From Phycisphaerales bacterium (GTDB lineage Bacteria; Planctomycetota; Phycisphaerae; Phycisphaerales; UBA1924), in NCBI GenBank assembly GCA_028289195.1, contig JANQQR010000024.1, positions 62,001-126,000 on the forward strand: a stretch of 64,000 nucleotides of DNA, in the 5' to 3' direction. Made by a program: the position numbers and the translations under genes. Positions 48,491 through 59,981 of this stretch are shown here, piece by piece. The notes under the pieces are model-generated. The model had not been told where the DNA came from and did no database searches. It worked only from the letters and a program-made list of their open reading frames with translations. Numbering within the stretch: position 1 is the first letter of the stretch; every line of letters begins with the position of its first letter.

Positions 48491-50131
48491 ATGTCCGACC
48501 AGCAGCAATCCGGCCACCACCGCCACGACGGGTCGATCAAGGAGACTTTCGTCTCCCTGGCGATCTCGTTCGTCATGGCGCTTGTGTTCCGCTCGTTCGT
48601 CGTCGAAGCGTTCGTGATCCCCACCGGGTCCATGGCGCCGACGCTGCTCGGTGCGCACATGGACTTCCGCAGCGATCAGACCGGCTACGAGTGGGCCGTC
48701 AACCCGTGGTACCCCTCCGCGCGCGGGCAGGACGTGCCCGCCGGGATCCAGGGCGGCACCAACGTCGCCAACCCCTCGGTCACCGATCCGACCACCACCA
48801 CGGGGTACAACCAGGAGCCGCTGCGCCGGCGCGGGCGGGCCCGCGGGCACGTCACGCCGCCGGAGATCAAGCGCTTGCGCGCAGGCGATCGCATCCTCGT
48901 GCAGAAATACCTCTACGAGCTCTTCCCGCCCAGCCGCTGGGACGTGGTCGTGTTCAAGAACCCCGAGCTCGCGACCCAGAACTTCATCAAGCGCCTCGTC
49001 GGGCTGCCGGGCGAGCAGATCTGGATCGTCGACGGCGACATCTTCGCCCGCGCCGTCTCGACCCGCGACGGGGGTGATCCGGTCCCCGAGGGCGACTGGA
49101 CGATCCAGCGCAAGCCCCATTCGGTCCAGAAGAGCCTGTGGAGACTGGTGCATTCCAGCGAGTACTCGCCCCTCACCCCCGAGCGCGACGGGCGCCGCTG
49201 GTTCCAGGATCCCTGGCGCGGTCCCGACTGGCTCACCCGCGACCGGCGCACCTATCGCAACGACACCTCGACGCCGTCCACGCTCTCGTGGGACGACACC
49301 AACTGGCCCATCTGGGACTGGGTCCCCTACAACGAGTTTCCCACCAAGGTGAACTCGCGCGTCGAGCAGTTCCCGGTCGCCGATCTCCGCCTCCGCGCCG
49401 GCATCGAGCCCGACGGCCCCGGGCTGAGCGCGGCGCCCACGATCCGCGCACGGTCCCACGAGTTCCAGGCGTTCCTCGACGACAGCGGCGCCGTCCTGCG
49501 CATGCGACCCGAGGGCGCGACCGAGTGGCAGGACCTCGCCACCGGAGACTTCGGCGGCTTCGCCCCGGGACGCGTCACCAACATCGAGTTGTGGCACGCC
49601 GACCAGGCCCTGACGCTCGTCGTCAACGGCTCGGTGATCGCCGAGGCCGAGTACGACTGGTCGCCCATTGCACGCCTGGGCTTCAGCACGATCGCCGAGG
49701 GCGAGGCGTTCCTCGATCCCGACGTGCGCAGCCCGGCACTGTCGTCCGCCGCCACCTACCGGCCCGCCCAGCCCGCGCTCCGGTGGGAGTTCGACGGCTC
49801 GGCTCTGACCATGCACCGGGTCGGCGTCGACCGCGATCTCTTCTACGAGCCCGCCCAGTCCTCGCCGATGCGCGCCTCGCGCCCGTACTCAGTAGCGACG
49901 CTGGAGCCGGACCACTACTTCGTGCTGGGAGACAACAGCCCGTCCAGCAAGGACGGGCGCCTCTGGGACACCATCGACGAGGCCATCGCGCTGCAGATCG
50001 ATCCGACCGAGGGCGTCGTGCACCGGAAGCTGCTGCTGGGCAAGGCGTTCTTCGTCTACTTCCCGGCGCCGAAGATGCTCCTGGATCGCATCCCCATCCC
50101 CGACTTCGGGCGCATGCGCCTCATCCGCTGA
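48491..50131 (+). CDS. lepB: Signal peptidase I with large extracytoplasmic insertion
   Basis: A 546-residue signal peptidase I. After one membrane anchor (VSLAISFVMALVFRSFVVEAF) come IPTGSMAPTL with the nucleophile Ser47, RLRAGDRILVQKYLYE, WDVVVFKNPE, FIKRLVGLPGEQ with the general base Lys167, and near residue 480 FVLGDNSPSSKDGR. Typical enzymes are 180-330 residues. Here the space between VDGDIFA and the GDNSPSSKDGR motif is enlarged by about 250 residues (about 190-460) that include a strand-rich region FQAFLDDSGAVLRMRPEG and LTLVVNGSVIAEAEY, resembling a concanavalin-like sandwich. It cuts signal peptides on the outer face of the membrane. The enlarged domain may tune substrate choice. 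Confidence 0.93.
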   Translation: MSDQQQSGHHRHDGSIKETFVSLAISFVMALVFRSFVVEAFVIPTGSMAPTLLGAHMDFRSDQTGYEWAVNPWYPSARGQDVPAGIQGGTNVANPSVTDPTTTTGYNQEPLRRRGRARGHVTPPEIKRLRAGDRILVQKYLYELFPPSRWDVVVFKNPELATQNFIKRLVGLPGEQIWIVDGDIFARAVSTRDGGDPVPEGDWTIQRKPHSVQKSLWRLVHSSEYSPLTPERDGRRWFQDPWRGPDWLTRDRRTYRNDTSTPSTLSWDDTNWPIWDWVPYNEFPTKVNSRVEQFPVADLRLRAGIEPDGPGLSAAPTIRARSHEFQAFLDDSGAVLRMRPEGATEWQDLATGDFGGFAPGRVTNIELWHADQALTLVVNGSVIAEAEYDWSPIARLGFSTIAEGEAFLDPDVRSPALSSAATYRPAQPALRWEFDGSALTMHRVGVDRDLFYEPAQSSPMRASRPYSVATLEPDHYFVLGDNSPSSKDGRLWDTIDEAIALQIDPTEGVVHRKLLLGKAFFVYFPAPKMLLDRIPIPDFGRMRLIR

Positions 50132-50159
50132 CGCCCCGTACCGGCGGCCCGCCCCCGAC

Positions 50160-50165
50160 TACCAT
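50160..50165 (+). promoter_or_regulatory. -10 box (TACCAT) of leaderless M61 gene
   Basis: TACCAT is six bases before ATG 50172, without a ribosome site. Confidence 0.45.
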
Positions 50166-50171
50166 CGGGGC

Positions 50172-52175
50172 ATGAGTGATCACCGCACGTCCCGACCCGC
50201 GTTGTGCGCCCTGGCGTGCGCCGCGTCAGTTGTTCCCGCCGGCGCCCGCGCAGCCGACACCGCCACCATGGTGCTCGAGGTCGACGTCACCGACCTCTCG
50301 CGCAACCTCGCGCGCGCCGTCATGGAGATCCGCGCCCAGCCCGGGCCGCTCGAACTGCAGTACACCATGTGGCCCCCGGGCAACCACGCCCCCTCGGGCC
50401 CCATCGAGAATGTCGTCGATCTGGTGATCACCGACTGCGCCGGCAACGTCGTCGAATGGGTCCGTCACCCCACCGAGGTCTCGCGCCTCGCGCTCGACGT
50501 GCCCGAAGGCTGCTCCAGCATCCGCGTCGACCTCGCCTACATCGCCAGCCAGCCCAACACCCTCAGCCGCTCCACCGACACCTACGGGAGGCCCACGTTC
50601 GGCGGCCTCAACTGGAACTCGGTCCTGTTCTACCCGGTCGGCCCGACGCACCAGGAGATCATCGTCGACGCCTCGCTCGGGCTGCCGGCGCACTGGAAGT
50701 ACGCCACCAGCCTCGAGCCCGTCGCGCCCGTTGACGACGGGCGGTTTACGACGCTGCGCGATCTCAACCCCAACAAGCGCGTCAACTGGATCGAGTTCGA
50801 GCCGGTTCCGCTCGCCGAGCTCGTCGACTCACCCGTCGCGATGGGCGAGCACCTCCGCACCTACGAGCTCGAAGTCCCGGGAATCGCCCCGCACTACATG
50901 ACGCTCGTCGCCGACGACCCCGCGCTCGTCATCCTCCCCGATTGGCTCAAGACCAAGTTCGAGGAGATGGTGCGCCAGGGCGTCGCGATCTTCTCAGAGC
51001 CCGGCGACCAGCGCTTCCCGCGCGAGGAGTTCTACTTCCTCTGGCTCCTGGGAGACGGCCTCCGCTTCGGCGTCGAGCACGGCGAGTCGACCTACATCGG
51101 CTCCAACGCCCGGCGCGTGGCGAGCGCGCGCGAGTCTGCCGGCAAGGGCGGCGGCGCCTCGCTCGGGGTCGTGCCCCACGAGTACTTCCACGCCTGGTGC
51201 GGCAAGCTCGCGGCACCCGCCGGGCTCGTGCAGGACAACTTCCACACGCCGGTGCAGTCCGAGCTCCTCTGGGTCTACGAGGGCCTGACTTCGTATTACG
51301 ACAACGTCCTGAGCGCGCGCAGCGGGCTCACTACGCTCGACGAGTACAAGAGCTCCCTGCTCGGTTCCGTCGTCACCTACGAGCAGCGCGCAGGGCGTCT
51401 GTGGCGCAGCATCGCCGACACCGCCCGCGCCGCCCAGAAGCTCCGCGGGCGCAGCCTCTACTGGTATTCCCTCCGCCAGGGCCAGGAGTACTACGGCCAG
51501 GGCGCGATGTTCTGGCTCGAAGCCGACGCCCTCATTCGCGAGGGCACGGGCAACCGGCGCTCGCTCGATGACTTCTGCCGCATCCTCTTCGACGTGCCCT
51601 CCTTGCCCGTCGGGTCGCAGGCGACCTACACGCGCTCCGACGTGATCGACGCGCTGACCAGCGTCTACGAGGGCATCGACTGGGACGCGCTGGTCATCGA
51701 ACGCATCGAGCGCCCGCAGGAGAGCCTCGACATGGGCTTCCTGCTCGAGCTGGCGGGCTACCGGCTCGTGTACTCGGACGAGCCCACCTCGGCCCAGCGG
51801 ACCGAGATCGCCGGGGCCGACGACGCCGACGTGCGCACGTCGCTCGGCCTTGTCGTCGACGACGAGGCCAAAGTCAGCGACATCATCCCGGGCTCTCCGG
51901 CCGACAGCGCCGGCATCGCCTTCGGCATGGAGGTCCTCGCCGTCGACGGGCGCGTCTACACGCCCGAGCGCCTCCGGCGCGCGATCGACCACACGCCAGC
52001 GACCGGCGGGCTCGCGCTCACCGTGCGCTTCGGGCCGACCATCGAGACCATCCGCCTCGCCTACGACCAGGGCCCCCGCCATCCCAGGCTCGAGCGCATC
52101 GAGAGCGCGACCGACCACCTCGAGGCGATCACCGCGCCCATCGAGTTTGCACCCGGATCGATCGTTCGTCCCTGA
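50172..52175 (+). CDS. M61-family glycyl aminopeptidase-like peptidase with PDZ domain, exported
   Basis: A 667-residue protein with a signal peptide (ALCALACAASVVPAGARA region). The M61 N-terminal domain (VDLVITDCAGNVV, GGLNWNSVLFYPVG) leads to the peptidase domain with VVPHEYFHAWCGK: His335, Glu336 and His339 form HExxH, and WVYEGLTSYYDN about 30 residues on gives the third, glutamate, ligand. A PDZ-like domain (LVVDDEAKVSDIIPGSPADSAGIAFGMEVLAVDG) closes the protein. M61 enzymes remove N-terminal glycine or alanine. Domain order and length fit the family. It converges on the epimerase gene, ten bases apart. Confidence 0.9.
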   Translation: MSDHRTSRPALCALACAASVVPAGARAADTATMVLEVDVTDLSRNLARAVMEIRAQPGPLELQYTMWPPGNHAPSGPIENVVDLVITDCAGNVVEWVRHPTEVSRLALDVPEGCSSIRVDLAYIASQPNTLSRSTDTYGRPTFGGLNWNSVLFYPVGPTHQEIIVDASLGLPAHWKYATSLEPVAPVDDGRFTTLRDLNPNKRVNWIEFEPVPLAELVDSPVAMGEHLRTYELEVPGIAPHYMTLVADDPALVILPDWLKTKFEEMVRQGVAIFSEPGDQRFPREEFYFLWLLGDGLRFGVEHGESTYIGSNARRVASARESAGKGGGASLGVVPHEYFHAWCGKLAAPAGLVQDNFHTPVQSELLWVYEGLTSYYDNVLSARSGLTTLDEYKSSLLGSVVTYEQRAGRLWRSIADTARAAQKLRGRSLYWYSLRQGQEYYGQGAMFWLEADALIREGTGNRRSLDDFCRILFDVPSLPVGSQATYTRSDVIDALTSVYEGIDWDALVIERIERPQESLDMGFLLELAGYRLVYSDEPTSAQRTEIAGADDADVRTSLGLVVDDEAKVSDIIPGSPADSAGIAFGMEVLAVDGRVYTPERLRRAIDHTPATGGLALTVRFGPTIETIRLAYDQGPRHPRLERIESATDHLEAITAPIEFAPGSIVRP

Positions 52176-52184
52176 GCCAGGCGC

Positions 52185-53402
52185 TTACGCCTGCTCGTGC
52201 CACTTGGCCAGGAGCTCGGTCTCGCGCTCGGCGCTGATGCCGGCCCTGGGCGGGTCCTGCATCATCGGGTGGCGCGCCCGGTCTTCCTCGCTCATCCCGT
52301 TCCACCACTCGAGCGTGGCCGCGACGGTGTCCTCGATCGGGCGGAACGTCAGCCCTGCCGCCATCGGGCGCGACACGTCCCACGCGTGGAAGCCGGCCAT
52401 CGCGCCCTCGGAGGGCACCCACACGGGCATCTGGCCCCACGGCGCGACCTGGTTCTCCTGCAGGAACTCCGGCGTCGCCCAGGTGAACTCGGCGTCGGAC
52501 CCGCTGACCTTCTTGCTGGCCTCGAGCATCTGGCCCATCGTCAGCTCGCCCGGCATCGGGCCCAGCGCGTTGAACTCGCCCGTGACGTTCCGCTCGGCCA
52601 GGTGCACGCACCACTCGGCCAGGTCACGCACGTCGATGATCTGGATGCCCACGTCCGGCCCCTCGGGGCACAGCACCTCGCCGCCGCGCTGCACACGGAC
52701 CGGCCAGTAGGTGAAGCGGTCGGTGCGATCGCGAGGCCCCACGATCAGGCCCGGGCGCACGTTGGCCACGTGGCCGGGGTTCGCGGCCTCGGCGGCCTGC
52801 TCGCACAGCGCCTTGAGCGGCCCGTAGTACTGGAACTGATCGCCCATGGACTCGATCGTCGGGTCCTCCATCGTGGCGATCTCGGCGTCCTCGTTCTTCA
52901 TCGTCTGGGTCATGTCGGAGTAGACCGAGACGCTGGAGATGTAGGTGTAGTGCTGGCACACTGGCGCGAGCAGCTCGGCGCTCGCCTTCACGATGCGCGG
53001 GTAGTAGCCCGACGTGTCGTAGACCGCGTCCCACGTCTGGCCGTCGGCGATCGCCTGCTCGATCGACTTGAGGCCCTCGCCCTCCGCCCAGCGGGGCTCC
53101 TCGCCTGCGTCGATGTTCTTGGTGTCGGTGTTCTTCGGATCGCGATCGCCGTAGAGCTTCTGCACGCGATCGCCGAACATGTCGTCGTTCGTGCGCCCGC
53201 GATTGAACATGGTCACGCTGTGCCCGCGCTGCAGCGCGTACTCGATGTACGCGGGGCCGAGGAACGCCGTGCCGCCGAGCACCAGGATGTTCATCGGCTT
53301 GGGTGCGCCGCCCGCCTGGCGGGCCAGGGCCATCGGAGAAATCGCCGCGGCCGCGCCGACAGCCGCCGAGTACTGGATGAATTCACGCCGTGTCGCGCCC
53401 AT
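52185..53402 (-). CDS. Tat-exported NAD-dependent epimerase/dehydratase family protein
   Basis: A 405-residue protein. TRREFIQYSAAVGAAAAISPMALA is a Tat signal. The mature protein opens with MNILVLGGTAFLGPAYIEYALQRGHSV, an extended short-chain dehydrogenase Rossmann motif (GGTAFLG), and shows YTYISSVSVYSD (the SDR Ser, Tyr) and QYYGPLKALCEQ (YGxxK, the catalytic Tyr-x-x-x-Lys site). Length and pattern fit the atypical or isoflavone-reductase-like SDRs; with a Tat signal it is likely to be exported folded with its cofactor. AGGAG lies ten bases before ATG 53402. Substrate unknown. A second Tat-exported oxidoreductase is at 0.2 kb. Confidence 0.87.
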   Translation of the reverse strand: MGATRREFIQYSAAVGAAAAISPMALARQAGGAPKPMNILVLGGTAFLGPAYIEYALQRGHSVTMFNRGRTNDDMFGDRVQKLYGDRDPKNTDTKNIDAGEEPRWAEGEGLKSIEQAIADGQTWDAVYDTSGYYPRIVKASAELLAPVCQHYTYISSVSVYSDMTQTMKNEDAEIATMEDPTIESMGDQFQYYGPLKALCEQAAEAANPGHVANVRPGLIVGPRDRTDRFTYWPVRVQRGGEVLCPEGPDVGIQIIDVRDLAEWCVHLAERNVTGEFNALGPMPGELTMGQMLEASKKVSGSDAEFTWATPEFLQENQVAPWGQMPVWVPSEGAMAGFHAWDVSRPMAAGLTFRPIEDTVAATLEWWNGMSEEDRARHPMMQDPPRAGISAERETELLAKWHEQA

Positions 53403-53638
53403 GCTCGTGCTCCTGGATCGGCCGCCCCGGAGGCCGATGTCCGTGTGATGAGTGTCCGGTTGTTCCTGCCCCGCGCCCCGACAGAAGGCGCACTTCTAAC
53501 GCCCCGTTGTAGCACACCCCCGATCCGACGGTTGCAAAAACGCAAAATCAATCACCCGATGCCCGTGTAGGAGAGCATCCGCACCCATCAGAGTCGGTAG
53601 GGTGTCGACGCCAAGGCGGCACCGGTCGGAGGGCGCGC

Positions 53639-54988
53639 ATGAGCGAGGGACATCAGGAGCAGAGCCAGCGCCCCCAGAAGGAGTCGACGCTGAGTCAGTT
53701 CTTCCCCGTCCGACGGGGCGAGTTCGAAGCGGTCGTCCTCTCGGTGCTCTACCACTTCCTCGTGCAGGGCGGCTGGAACGTCCTCAAGCCCATCCGCGAC
53801 GAGATGGCCGTCGCCGGCGACACGCGCAACATCCCCTGGCTCTACACCGCGACGATGGTCGGCACGCTCATCGCAACGCCGATCTTCGCCTTCCTCGCCG
53901 CCCGAACGCCGCGCCGACTGTTCATCCCCATCACGTACATTTTCATCGGCGGGTCGATGACGGCACTCTTCGTCGCCTTCAGCGCGACCGAGGGCGAGAC
54001 CAACGCGTGGATCAGCCGCGTGTTCTTCGTCTGGGCCAGCGTCTTCAACCTGTTCCTGTTCTCGCTGTTCTGGGCGTTCATGGCCGACATCTGGTCGAGC
54101 GAGCAGTCCAAGCGCCTGTTCGGCCTCGTCGGCATCGGCGGCACCGCCGGCGTCATCGGGGGCTCGTTCCTGGTCGGCCGGTTCGCGACGGACCTCGGCC
54201 TCACCACGCTCGTCACCGTCTTCGCGGTGATGATCGCCCTCTCGATCGTCGCGTTCCTGCGCCTCGCCTCCATCGCCCAGCCCGGCGCTGAACAACCCAC
54301 CGCCGAGCACCCCGGCGACAGCAACGGCGACGTCCACGGCGAGCCCTCGCGCGACACCTGGGCCGGCTTCAAGGCCATCGCCCAATCTCCCTACCTGCTG
54401 GGCATCGCCTTCTCGGTGATCTGCCACACCGTGATCGGCACGTTCCTCTGGATCATGCGCACCGAACTGGCGGCCGAGCACTTCGGCGACGATCGCGACG
54501 CCCGCGTGGCCTTCTTCGCGAACATCACGCTCTACGCCAACCTGATCACGATCGCGATCCAGCTCGTGCTGTTCCGCGTGATCTCCAAGCGCATCGGCAT
54601 CGCGCTGATGCTCGGCCTCGTGCCGCTGGTCGCCTTCGTGGGCTTCGGCCTCATCGAGATCCTGCCCGCGATGGGCTTCAGCGCCCTCTGGGTCGTCTTC
54701 TGGGTCCAGACCCTGCGCCGCGGCCTGCACTACGCCGTCTCCAAGCCCGCCCGCGAGATGCTCTTCACCGTCGTCACCCCCGACGAGCGCTACAAGAGCA
54801 AGAGCGTGATCGACACCTTCTTCTATCGAGGCGGCGACCTCGCCGGCTCCTGGGCCGAGAAGGCCGTCAGCGCCATCGCCATGAGCGCCGGCGTGATCGC
54901 CATCCCGCTCGCGGGCGCATGGTTCGTCGTGAGCCTGCTGCTGGGACGCAAGCAGAAGCAGATGGCCGCGGAGCAGCAGCCTCGGTAG
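53639..54988 (+). CDS. MFS/NTP:NDP exchange-type transporter
   Basis: A 449-residue membrane protein with about 12 predicted helices. The N-terminal motif AVVLSVLYHFLVQGGWNVLKPIRDEMAV is close in form to ATP/ADP antiporter (TLC) and related MFS proteins, which share the NxLKPxRD-like segment; FGLVGIGGTAGVIGGSFLVGR is another family-type loop. A hydrophilic break of about 30 residues (EQPTAEHPGDSNGDVHGEPSRD) separates the halves. In obligate parasites such carriers import ATP, but in free-living planctomycetes and others similar proteins may carry other solutes; the substrate is unknown. GGAGG seven bases before the ATG sets the start. Confidence 0.8.
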   Translation: MSEGHQEQSQRPQKESTLSQFFPVRRGEFEAVVLSVLYHFLVQGGWNVLKPIRDEMAVAGDTRNIPWLYTATMVGTLIATPIFAFLAARTPRRLFIPITYIFIGGSMTALFVAFSATEGETNAWISRVFFVWASVFNLFLFSLFWAFMADIWSSEQSKRLFGLVGIGGTAGVIGGSFLVGRFATDLGLTTLVTVFAVMIALSIVAFLRLASIAQPGAEQPTAEHPGDSNGDVHGEPSRDTWAGFKAIAQSPYLLGIAFSVICHTVIGTFLWIMRTELAAEHFGDDRDARVAFFANITLYANLITIAIQLVLFRVISKRIGIALMLGLVPLVAFVGFGLIEILPAMGFSALWVVFWVQTLRRGLHYAVSKPAREMLFTVVTPDERYKSKSVIDTFFYRGGDLAGSWAEKAVSAIAMSAGVIAIPLAGAWFVVSLLLGRKQKQMAAEQQPR

Positions 54989-54994
54989 CGTGAT

Positions 54995-55048
54995 CCCCTC
55001 ACTCTCCCTCGGGAGAGTCGTTCGCGGCGCAGCCGTGACCGGTGAGGG
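54995..55048. repeat. Palindromic intergenic repeat element
   Basis: CCCTCAC (54996-55002) and GTGAGGG (55042-55048) close an imperfect palindrome; inside is a perfect 8-base stem, ACTCTCCC TC GGGAGAGT (55001-55018), then GCGGCGCAGCCGTGACC. From memory, mini-repeats of the CCCTCTCC-GGAGAGGG / GTGAGGG kind are scattered in planctomycete genomes. It lies behind the MFS gene and may also aid termination, though there is no T run. Confidence 0.6.
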
Positions 55049-55154
55049 CTCTTTCTCCTACAAGCCCTACACACGCTCGTCGCGCAGACTCCGCTCGGCC
55101 TCGTTCCGGTCGCACTCCTGTCTGCCCAGCGAGGGTCGAGCCTTCCCCGCGCGG

Positions 55155-55160
55155 TAGCCT
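55155..55160 (+). promoter_or_regulatory. -10 box (TAGCCT) of leaderless LysR gene
   Basis: TAGCCT is nine bases before ATG 55170, without a ribosome site. Confidence 0.5.
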
Positions 55161-55169
55161 TTCCTCTCA

Positions 55170-56054
55170 ATGGAGCTCACCACACTCCGCTACTTCGCCG
55201 CGATCGTCGCCGAGGGCCACATGACCCGGGCCGCCGAGACCCTCGGTGTCACGCAGCCCGCCCTCTCGGCCATGCTGCGCAAGCTCGAATCGGAGGTAGG
55301 CGCGCCGCTCCTGCATCGCACGCCCAAAGGCGTCGAGCCCACCGAGGCCGGGCGCGCCTTCCTGCGCCACGCAGAAGAAGCCCTGCGCCAGGCCGAAGAG
55401 GCAAAGTCATCGGTCCGCGAACTCCTCGGCCTCGAGCGCGGCTCGATCAGCCTCGGAGGCGGCGCAACGGCAATCACCTACCTCGGCCCTCCCGTCGTCT
55501 CGCGCTTCCGGCGCGCCCACCCCGGCGTCCGCTTCTACATCCGCGAGGCCGGCTCCGGGGCCGTCGCCCGCAGCGTGCTCGACGGCGAACTCGATCTCGG
55601 CATTGTCACGCTTCCGCTCAAAGGCGCCGGTGTCCAGGACCTGCTCGTCACTCCCTGGCTCGACGACGAGCTCCGCCTGATTGCCCCGCCCAGGTCACGC
55701 TTCGAAAACCGGCGCACCTTCCGCTGGCGCGACATCGACGGCGAGCCCATCGTCGCCTTCGAGGCCGGCTCCGCGGTGCGCGAGGTCGTCGATCGCGCCG
55801 CCGAGCTCCAGGGCGTCAGCCTCCGCCCCGTGATGGAGCTGCGCTCGATCGAATCCATCAAGCGCATGGTCAGCGCCGGCGTCGGGTTCGGCTTCGTCTC
55901 GAAGTTCGCGTTGGGAGCACGCGAGGGCCTGGAATGCCGCGACGGACGCCTGGCCCGGTCGCTGGCGATCGTCCGGCGGGCCGATCGCGTGCCCAGCGCA
56001 GCGGTGGGGGAGTTCGAGAAGGCCCTCCTGGGCGCCGGGCGGGGTAAGCGATAA
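55170..56054 (+). CDS. LysR-family transcriptional regulator
   Basis: A 294-residue LysR regulator. The winged HTH covers residues 1-60 (MELTTLRYFAAIVAEGHMTRAAETLGVTQPALSAMLRKLESEVGAPLLHR region, the standard LTTR signature) and a linker helix leads to the periplasmic-binding-protein-like effector domain (residues 90-290), with LDLGIVTLPL and SIESIKRMVSAGVGFGFVS typical of the two lobes. It is followed in the same direction by acnA with 109 bases between, in which lies the perfect dyad GATTCATGAATC, a plausible site for a dimeric regulator. Whether it regulates acnA or a gene elsewhere is inferred from position only. The effector is unknown. Confidence 0.9.
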   Translation: MELTTLRYFAAIVAEGHMTRAAETLGVTQPALSAMLRKLESEVGAPLLHRTPKGVEPTEAGRAFLRHAEEALRQAEEAKSSVRELLGLERGSISLGGGATAITYLGPPVVSRFRRAHPGVRFYIREAGSGAVARSVLDGELDLGIVTLPLKGAGVQDLLVTPWLDDELRLIAPPRSRFENRRTFRWRDIDGEPIVAFEAGSAVREVVDRAAELQGVSLRPVMELRSIESIKRMVSAGVGFGFVSKFALGAREGLECRDGRLARSLAIVRRADRVPSAAVGEFEKALLGAGRGKR

Positions 56055-56089
56055 GTCAGATCTATCGAACACGTGAATTCGATTGATTG

Positions 56090-56101
56090 GATTCATGAAT
56101 C
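56090..56101. promoter_or_regulatory. Perfect palindrome upstream of acnA
   Basis: GATTCATGAATC, a 12-base perfect dyad, is in an AT-rich strip (about 56058-56110) between the LysR gene and acnA, 62 bases before the acnA ATG. TAGACT at about 56110-56115 may be the acnA -10, so the dyad overlaps the -35 region, as expected for a regulator site. Confidence 0.5.
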
Positions 56102-56163
56102 GGGGTTCGTAGACTCCATCGATCCCCTTCTCCCCGATTGGCCCCTCTCCCCGGAGCACCGCT

Positions 56164-58908
<2,745 letters not shown>

Positions 58909-58914
58909 GGCTGA

Positions 58915-59937
58915 TTACGGAGCGCCCGCCACCGCCCCCGCCGCCGCAACGCCGCTCAGCCACGCCCCTTCCACGCCTTCGCCACCCATCCCGTCGCCGC
59001 AGGCGATGAGCCCGGCTTCCACGTCGATCAGGCAGCGCTCACCGGCCATGACCCGCGCGGGGCGCGCCAGCCCCCAACGATGCGCTCTAGCGCTCAGCAA
59101 CCGCTTTCGGGTATCAAGAACCCGCGTCAGTTCCGTGCACAGTTCCTTCTCCACGCCCTCGCGCGGCGCTTCATAGCGTGGAAGCGACCACTCCGAACAG
59201 GCGTGCAGCACCCATCGCGACCGCCCTTCGGTGCGCTGTCGCTGCGGCTTGGCGTCGTCGCGCACCGCCTTCTCGATCGCCATGTCACTTTCCACGTCGA
59301 GAATGTCGGGCAATCCCTTGAGCTCGTCAGCGACTATCGCCATGAGCACCCACACGGGGCGCGACGCGAGCGCTCCCAGCCGGTCGCCGAACCGAACCGG
59401 GTGATCGTTGATCAGGCGACCGATCTGCTCAGGAGGCCCCGTGAGCACGACACGAGCGAAGGGGCCGGCCTCCTCCCGCTCCCCGAGGCGCAGCATCCAG
59501 CCGCCCTTATGGGGTTGGATGGATGTGACCGCAGAATCTGTGCGCACTTCCAGACCACTGCTCAGGTGCGCCATGAGCGCGCCCATCGAGGGGGTGCCCA
59601 CGAAGACCGGAGTTGCATCGGACTTCGACCGGAGGGACCCGTCGTTCCACGTGCCGCGAGAGGGCCGCCACTCGGCGCACGCGTCAGAGTCCACCCAGGA
59701 GCGCACGATTTCGAGGAAGCGGGGATCCGACCCTTCGAAGAACGGCGCGCCGTGATCGACCACCCACCCCTGGGCGTCGTCTCCCCCCAGCCTGCGGCTC
59801 GACGCACGCCCTCCCGGTCGCCGACCTCTGTCGAAAACGACGCACCGCTCGTCCAGCCGGCACAATTCAGCAGCGCACGCGAGACCGCTGACGCCAGCCC
59901 CGATGATCGCTGTTCCTCCACACACTGCCCAGAGCAT
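58915..59937 (-). CDS. Renalase-like FAD-dependent amine-oxidase-fold protein
   Basis: A 340-residue flavoprotein. The N terminus CGGTAIIGAGVSGLACAAELCR is a GxGxxG dinucleotide fold, followed by VVFDRGRRPGGRASSRR, the renalase-type FAD motif, and a C-terminal LIACGDGMGGEGVEGAWLSG which closes on the flavin. VVDHGAPFF and VFVGTPSMGALMAHL match renalase-like proteins that oxidise dihydro-nicotinamide side products. I use ATG 59937; GGAGGA is inside the coding sequence a few codons downstream and precedes no usual start codon. The gene converges on acnA with six bases between. Confidence 0.83.
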   Translation of the reverse strand: MLWAVCGGTAIIGAGVSGLACAAELCRLDERCVVFDRGRRPGGRASSRRLGGDDAQGWVVDHGAPFFEGSDPRFLEIVRSWVDSDACAEWRPSRGTWNDGSLRSKSDATPVFVGTPSMGALMAHLSSGLEVRTDSAVTSIQPHKGGWMLRLGEREEAGPFARVVLTGPPEQIGRLINDHPVRFGDRLGALASRPVWVLMAIVADELKGLPDILDVESDMAIEKAVRDDAKPQRQRTEGRSRWVLHACSEWSLPRYEAPREGVEKELCTELTRVLDTRKRLLSARAHRWGLARPARVMAGERCLIDVEAGLIACGDGMGGEGVEGAWLSGVAAAGAVAGAP

Positions 59938-59981
59938 ATGAGTGCTGACAAGCCGCCGCGAACGAGAGGCCCCAAGCCCTG

